From contig NZ_JABSNL010000002.1 of NCBI RefSeq assembly GCF_013294025.1, positions 62,001 to 126,000 of the forward strand: 64,000 bases of DNA, given 5' to 3'. This document shows, piece by piece, positions 59,313 to 64,000 of this stretch. Source of the stretch: Flavobacterium aeripolare. Lineage in GTDB: Bacteria; Bacteroidota; Bacteroidia; Flavobacteriales; Flavobacteriaceae. The notes under the pieces were generated by a model that ran no database searches, was not told the origin of the DNA, and saw nothing but the letters and a program-made list of their open reading frames with translations. The number at the start of each line of letters is the position of its first letter. Position 1 is the stretch's first letter. Position numbers and translations under genes: made by a program.

Positions 59313-59696
59313 ATGGATACAACCGACAAAATAATTTACAAAGAAGAAAGTTATGCCATTATTGGAGCGTGTATGAAAGTACATCGGGTATTAGGAGTTG
59401 GGTTTTTGGAAGCAGTATATGAAGAGGCATTATAAAGGGAATTTCATATTTTGAAAATCCCTTTTAAAAGGCAGGTAAAATTAAATTTATATTATGATGG
59501 TCAGAAATTAAAGAAGCAGTATAGAGCTGACTTTGTTTGCTATGATAGAATTATTGTAGAGATTAAAGCAGTATCACAAATGCCAATTATATTTCACTCG
59601 CAGTTGAAAAATTATCTAAAATGCACAAAATTGGAATTAGGTATTTTAGTTAACTTTGGAACAGCTTCATTAACTTATAAAAGAGTAATTAATTAG
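59313..59696 (+). pseudogene. GxxExxY (PDDEXK_3-like) protein gene with one premature stop
   Basis: Translation from the ATG at 59313 gives [20 protein letters not shown] and the motif GFLEAVYE (G30, E33, Y36). TAA follows at codon 41 (59433-59435), and the same frame then continues REFHILKIPFKRQVKLNLYY to the stop at 59696, 127 codons in all. Beyond the stop the nuclease-like residues D73 (YRADFVCYD) and ExK (VEIKA, E83 and K85) are intact. A single base change from a Glu codon would explain it. GxxExxY genes often sit in Bacteroidota polysaccharide loci, and their function is unknown. It breaks the rfb order between rfbB and rfbA. Confidence 0.85.
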
Positions 59697-59731
59697 AGAA
59701 ATTCGAAGTAATTCGTCAAATTAGCACTACT

Positions 59732-60601
59732 ATGAAAGGGATTATATTAGCAGGAGGATCGGGAACACGTTTACACCCACTTACCTTAGCGATGAGCAAA
59801 CAAATGATGCCGGTTTATGATAAGCCGATGATTTATTACCCATTGTCTACTTTAATGATGGCAGGGATCAATGAAATTTTAATTATTTCAACACCACATG
59901 ATTTGCCTAATTTTGAAAAGTTGCTAGGTAATGGTTCAGCTATAGGTTGCAAATTTACTTATGCGGAGCAAGCTATTCCAAATGGTTTAGCCCAAGCTTT
60001 TGTTATTGGAGAAGAATTTATAGGTGATGATGACGTCGCTCTTGTTCTAGGAGATAATATTTTCTTTGGGGCAAACATGCAAGAATTGTTGCGTTCTAAT
60101 ACTAAGCCAGTAGGTGGAGTAGTCTTTGCTTATCATGTATCAGACCCTGAACGCTATGGTGTAGTGGATTTTGATCAAAATTTTAAAGCGCTGTCAATCG
60201 AAGAAAAGCCTTCGGCACCAAAATCTAATTATGCAGTGCCAGGTTTATATTTTTATGACAATTCAGTTGTGGCAATTGCTAAAAATATTAAACCAAGTTC
60301 TCGCGGTGAATATGAAATAACTGATGTTAATAAAGCGTACCTTGAGCAAGGCAAATTAAAAGTTGGAATTCTAGGGCGCGGGACGGCATGGCTAGATACT
60401 GGAACTTTTAATAGTTTGATGCAAGCAGGACAGTTTGTTCAGGTCTTAGAAGAACGTCAAGGTTTAAAAGTGGGTTGTATTGAAGAAATTGCTTGGAGGC
60501 AAGAATTTATAACGGAACAAGAATTAAGGCAATTAGCAGAGCCTTTGAGAAAATCCGGATATGGTGAATACCTTTTGAAACTTTTAAAATTTAAAATTTA
60601 A
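59732..60601 (+). CDS. rfbA: Glucose-1-phosphate thymidylyltransferase
   Basis: First step of dTDP-rhamnose synthesis: dTTP plus glucose-1-phosphate. The 289-residue protein has [71 protein letters not shown] and [15 protein letters not shown]. Full-length and canonical. Confidence 0.97.
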   Translation: MKGIILAGGSGTRLHPLTLAMSKQMMPVYDKPMIYYPLSTLMMAGINEILIISTPHDLPNFEKLLGNGSAIGCKFTYAEQAIPNGLAQAFVIGEEFIGDDDVALVLGDNIFFGANMQELLRSNTKPVGGVVFAYHVSDPERYGVVDFDQNFKALSIEEKPSAPKSNYAVPGLYFYDNSVVAIAKNIKPSSRGEYEITDVNKAYLEQGKLKVGILGRGTAWLDTGTFNSLMQAGQFVQVLEERQGLKVGCIEEIAWRQEFITEQELRQLAEPLRKSGYGEYLLKLLKFKI

Positions 60602-60649
60602 TTGTATAAAATAATTGATAATTTTAATTAATTGGCATACTAGAATACA

Positions 60650-62620
60650 ATGGATAACAACGTAAAGAAATATTTCAAAAAACAGATCAAGAATAAGTTT
60701 TTTGAGAAACTACTAAAACTTAATATCAGCAATTTAAGCTACCTGCCAAGGTGGATTATTATTATGCTTGATGTTTTTGTATTGGTTTTTGCATTTATTT
60801 TCACCTACCTTATTTTTAAAGGCACTGGCTTAGAGTATATCTTGACTAATCATAATGTGCTTTTTTTGTGCAGCTTTTTTGGATTGAATATATTTTTCTT
60901 CTGGCTTTACAGTACCTATTCTGGGATTGTTAGGCATTCTTCTTTTGTAGATGCTGTTAAAATTTTATTCTCTCAGTCTTCAGTATTCTTAGTTTTTATC
61001 TTCATCAATTTTATATGTGTTGTACTTTTTGATACTAAAATTGTTTTAAATACAGGGTTATTCATTAATACGGTGTTATCGTTTTGTGGCCTCTTTCTAT
61101 ATCGTGTAATCGTGAAGCAATCTTTTGATATGTACGTTGCAGATAATACGTCTTCAAATCTTATTCGAACAGTAATTTATGGTACAGATGCTAATGCTAT
61201 TTCAGTGGCGAATGCATTGAAATTTGAGAGTCCGTCGCGTTTTAAAATTGTTGGTTTTGTAGATAAAAATAACCAGAATGCTTCTAAGAGAATGTTGGAT
61301 TTACCCATCCTTATTCAAAAAAAGAAATTACCTACCTTGATGAGAACTGTAGGTGCTGTCGCAGTAATTATAGCAGACAAGAGTTTATCTAAAGACGAAC
61401 AGCTGGTTATAGTGGATCAATGCCTAGAGCACAACTACAAAGTATTTAATGTACCGGTAATTTCAAACTGGGAAAATCAAAAAGAGATTTCTCAAAAGGT
61501 TAAGAAAATCGAAATTGAAGATTTGCTAGATAGAAAGCCCATCGTATTAGATAATAATTCAATATCCAAACAATTAAAAGATAAGACTATATTAATTACA
61601 GGTGGTGCTGGTTCTATTGGTAGCGAAATTGTGAGACAGGTGTTGAATTTCAACCCAAAGAGTGTTATTATCTTAGATCAAGCAGAAACACCTTTGCATA
61701 GTTTGGCTTTAGAAATTGGAAATGTAAAAACCAAAACGAAGATTTACAGTGTAATTGCTGATGTTCGAAATAGAGAAGCGCTTGACGAAATATTTAGAAA
61801 ATACCAGCCACACGTAGTGTATCATGCTGCAGCTTACAAGCACGTTCCTTTAATGGAAGACAATCCGGCGCAAGCCATTCATACAAATGTTCAAGGAACT
61901 AAAAATCTAGCTGATTTAGCTTGTTTACATCACGTAAAAAAGTTTGTGATGGTTTCTACAGATAAAGCAGTGAACCCAAGTAATGTGATGGGAGCTAGTA
62001 AAAGGATTGCCGAAAAATACGTGCAATCATTGCAATTACGTAGTAGAGAACAAGGCTTAGACTTGGCAACTAAATTCATTACAACACGTTTTGGAAATGT
62101 TTTAGGGTCAAACGGATCTGTTGTTCCATTGTTTACGAAACAAATAGCAGCTGGTGGACCTTTAACAATCACCCATCCAGACATCATCAGGTATTTTATG
62201 ACCATTCCAGAAGCTTGTCAACTGGTTCTAGAAGCTGGTGCAATGGGTAATGGAGGGGAAATCTACATTTTTGATATGGGTAAACCAGTAAAAATAATAG
62301 ATTTAGCTAAAAAAATGATTAAGCTAGCTGGCTTTATACCTGATAAAGATATAGAGATCAAAATCGTTGGTCTTAGACCGGGTGAAAAATTATACGAAGA
62401 ATTATTGAACGATACCTCTAAGACGATACCTACACATCATAGCAAGATTATGATTGCAGAGGAACTTTCAAGCGAATTTGCACTATTGCATACAGAGATT
62501 AATGATTTAATTGCTATCGCAAATAAATTTGATAATAGCGCTATTGTGTTCCAAATGAAAAAAATTGTTCCTGAATTTAAAAGTATGAATTCCACTTTTG
62601 AAACACTAGACGCAAAATAA
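60650..62620 (+). CDS. UDP-GlcNAc 4,6-dehydratase, PglF/WbpM-like membrane protein
   Basis: Converts UDP-GlcNAc to the UDP-4-keto-6-deoxy sugar, first step to bacillosamine. The 656-residue protein has about four N-terminal membrane helices (36-55, 70-88, 108-127, 133-151), a CoA-binding-like Rossmann domain (about 170-290) and the catalytic SDR domain with TGGAGSIGSE (317-326). It also has YHAAAYKHVPLMEDNPAQAI and VSTDKAVNPSNVMGASKR, in which Met replaces the usual Tyr as in WbpM/PglF. It is the last gene of the locus before a strong terminator. Confidence 0.93.
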   Translation: MDNNVKKYFKKQIKNKFFEKLLKLNISNLSYLPRWIIIMLDVFVLVFAFIFTYLIFKGTGLEYILTNHNVLFLCSFFGLNIFFFWLYSTYSGIVRHSSFVDAVKILFSQSSVFLVFIFINFICVVLFDTKIVLNTGLFINTVLSFCGLFLYRVIVKQSFDMYVADNTSSNLIRTVIYGTDANAISVANALKFESPSRFKIVGFVDKNNQNASKRMLDLPILIQKKKLPTLMRTVGAVAVIIADKSLSKDEQLVIVDQCLEHNYKVFNVPVISNWENQKEISQKVKKIEIEDLLDRKPIVLDNNSISKQLKDKTILITGGAGSIGSEIVRQVLNFNPKSVIILDQAETPLHSLALEIGNVKTKTKIYSVIADVRNREALDEIFRKYQPHVVYHAAAYKHVPLMEDNPAQAIHTNVQGTKNLADLACLHHVKKFVMVSTDKAVNPSNVMGASKRIAEKYVQSLQLRSREQGLDLATKFITTRFGNVLGSNGSVVPLFTKQIAAGGPLTITHPDIIRYFMTIPEACQLVLEAGAMGNGGEIYIFDMGKPVKIIDLAKKMIKLAGFIPDKDIEIKIVGLRPGEKLYEELLNDTSKTIPTHHSKIMIAEELSSEFALLHTEINDLIAIANKFDNSAIVFQMKKIVPEFKSMNSTFETLDAK

Positions 62621-62640
62621 TAACATATTTCTCACGTATA

Positions 62641-62674
62641 AAAAAAACACAAAGTAACCCTTTGTGTTTTTTTT
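62641..62674 (+). terminator. Terminator of the polysaccharide locus
   Basis: AAACACAAAG pairs with CTTTGTGTTT across a 5-nt loop, with A-rich and T-rich flanks. It is 20 nt past the dehydratase stop. Confidence 0.88.
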
Positions 62675-62797
62675 GTTTTACAGCAAATACTAATCGCTGC
62701 TACCTATTAAATACGTATAAATTAGATCCCTTACATCCTGTGGTTCTTTTGGTATATTTATATCAAACATACTTTTAAATTAACGATAGCTATATAG

Positions 62798-62805
62798 TAT
62801 ATTTG
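62798..62805 (+). promoter_or_regulatory. Promoter box TATATTTG of the MBOAT gene
   Basis: An exact TAnnTTTG match continuing as CAAGC, 22 nt before the ATG at 62828. The -33 element is not clear. Confidence 0.55.
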
Positions 62806-62827
62806 CAAGCTAAATTAGTGCTGCCTT

Positions 62828-64000
62828 ATGTTTTTTAATTCGCTGACGTTTGCAATTTTCTTGCCTATAGTTTTCTTCTTATACTGGTTTGTATTTAATA
62901 AAACAAAAAGCAGTCAGAATTTGATTCTAATTCTCGCAAGCTACTATTTCTACTCTTGCTGGGATTGGCGGTTTTTATTCTTATTGGTTTTTTCTACTTT
63001 CTTAGATTATGCTACAGGGATCCAAATTGAGAAAACACAAAAAGTAGCTACCCGTAAATTTTGGTTTTGGTTAAGTGTGGGTATCAACTTAGGCTTTCTC
63101 GCAGTCTTTAAGTACTATAACTTTTTTGCTAACTCATTCGCTGCTTTATTGACTGATTTCGGACTCAAATCTTCTCCTTTCTTATTAGATGTTGTGCTGC
63201 CTGTTGGGATTTCCTTTTATACTTTTCATGGGCTATCCTATGTTATCGATATTTATTACAAAAGGATCAAAGCAGAATATAACTTTGTCGATTACTCCCT
63301 TTTTGTTAGTTATTTTCCGCTTTTGGTCGCTGGTCCTATAGAAAGAGCGACGCACTTATTACCACAGGTAAAAGTTAAAAGAAATTTTGATTTCGAAAAA
63401 GCAAAGGAAGGCGTATATCAATTTACATGGGGATTGGTTAAAAAAGTAGTTATAGCTGATGGTTGTGCGACCTATGCAAACGCAATCTTTGATCATTATC
63501 CTGCAATGAATAGTTGGTCACTAATCTTGGGAGCTATTTATTTTGCATTCCAAATCTACGGTGACTTCTCTGGTTATTCAGACATGGCTTTAGGGATGTC
63601 TAAATTGTTCGGAATCGATTTATTGCGCAACTTCAACTATCCTTATTTTTCACGAGACATCGCTGAGTTTTGGAGGCGCTGGCACATTTCGCTATCCTCT
63701 TGGTTTAGAGACTATGTGTATATTCCGCTAGGAGGGAGCAAAGGAAGTAAAGCTAAACAAGTACGTAACGTGTTTATCATTTTCGTTTTAAGCGGTTTCT
63801 GGCATGGTGCAAATTGGACGTATCTGGCTTGGGGATTTATCAATGCACTCTACTTTTTACCGCTCTTACTTTTAAATAAGAACCGATCAAATATTGATAT
63901 GGTAGACTTAAAGTGGAATTTTAATTCTTTAAAAGAGATAGGTGGTATTTTCTATACATTCATGTTAGCTTGTTTAGCATGGATCTTTTTTAGAGCAAAC
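62828..64000 (+). CDS. MBOAT-family membrane O-acyltransferase (3' end beyond window)
   Basis: An AlgI/DltB/PatA-type membrane O-acyltransferase that would acetylate a cell-surface polymer. From the ATG at 62828, 391 codons are open to the edge. Visible are MFFNSLTFAIFLPIVFFLYW, VLPVGISFYTFHGLSYVIDI, VAGPIERATHLLP, FWRRWHISLSSWFRDYVYIP and the catalytic-histidine region LSGFWHGANWTYLAWGF. It has its own promoter after the polysaccharide terminator. The substrate may be the polymer of the neighbouring locus, but that is only suggested by position. Confidence 0.93.
   Translation, partial: MFFNSLTFAIFLPIVFFLYWFVFNKTKSSQNLILILASYYFYSCWDWRFLFLLVFSTFLDYATGIQIEKTQKVATRKFWFWLSVGINLGFLAVFKYYNFFANSFAALLTDFGLKSSPFLLDVVLPVGISFYTFHGLSYVIDIYYKRIKAEYNFVDYSLFVSYFPLLVAGPIERATHLLPQVKVKRNFDFEKAKEGVYQFTWGLVKKVVIADGCATYANAIFDHYPAMNSWSLILGAIYFAFQIYGDFSGYSDMALGMSKLFGIDLLRNFNYPYFSRDIAEFWRRWHISLSSWFRDYVYIPLGGSKGSKAKQVRNVFIIFVLSGFWHGANWTYLAWGFINALYFLPLLLLNKNRSNIDMVDLKWNFNSLKEIGGIFYTFMLACLAWIFFRAN

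Noticed and set aside
59451..59696. 81-codon frame as an independent gene
   Set aside because: It is the second half of the GxxExxY gene in the same frame, after the premature stop. The TTG start is not needed to explain it.

Overview
The window looks like a chromosomal segment of a low-GC Bacteroidota, most likely Flavobacterium or a close Flavobacteriaceae relative. The grounds are SusC/SusD outer-membrane pairs, promoters of the TAnnTTTG type (often continuing as TTTGCA), A-rich rather than Shine-Dalgarno sequences before start codons, zinc-free S14 and L36, an UpxY/NusG-like factor and a GxxExxY gene inside a polysaccharide locus. The species cannot be named from sequence reading alone. 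No rRNA, tRNA, CRISPR array or insertion sequence was seen.

Layout. (1) 1-9529, minus strand: a SusC-like TonB-dependent receptor cut by the left edge, a gene-free stretch of about 0.9 kb, rlmB, then a second SusC/SusD pair. (2) 10375-27553, plus strand: one unbroken translation cluster of 32 genes, the fused str, S10, spc and alpha operons: rpsL, rpsG, fusA, rpsJ, rplC through secY, infA, rpmJ, rpsM, rpsK, rpsD, rpoA and rplQ. Gaps are 21 nt or less except at five places (before rpsG, rplC, rpsH, rpsD and rplQ). Four of these hold a hairpin, and the one before rplC holds a good promoter. (3) 27764-37413: housekeeping genes carA, eno and gltA, an arginine-deiminase-like gene next to a citrulline hydrolase (ctlX-like), marC, a CoA-binding protein, a sodium:solute symporter and recR. 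Most are single units with clear terminators. (4) 37675-62620, plus strand: a Wzx/Wzy-type surface polysaccharide locus. (5) From 62828 to the right edge: a partial MBOAT O-acyltransferase.

The polysaccharide locus encodes the precursor routes for UDP-N,N'-diacetylbacillosamine (PglF-, PglE- and PglD-like), dTDP-L-rhamnose (rfbA-D), UDP-glucuronate (ugd), a UDP-HexNAc uronate (WbpO/TviB-like dehydrogenase with a WbpP-like epimerase) and GDP-mannose (manC). It also encodes a PglC-like initiating transferase, three GT4-like glycosyltransferases, a flippase, a polymerase, an outer-membrane SLBB/Wza-like exporter, a Wzz-like protein without a kinase domain, a beta-helix protein and an UpxY-like antiterminator.

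Two decayed genes lie in the locus. One is the C-terminal relic of a second WbpP-like epimerase just upstream of the WbpO-like dehydrogenase. The other is a GxxExxY (PDDEXK-like) gene broken by a single in-frame TAA between rfbB and rfbA. The most interesting regulatory candidates are the structured RNA segments directly before rpsG, rpsH, rpsD and rplQ.
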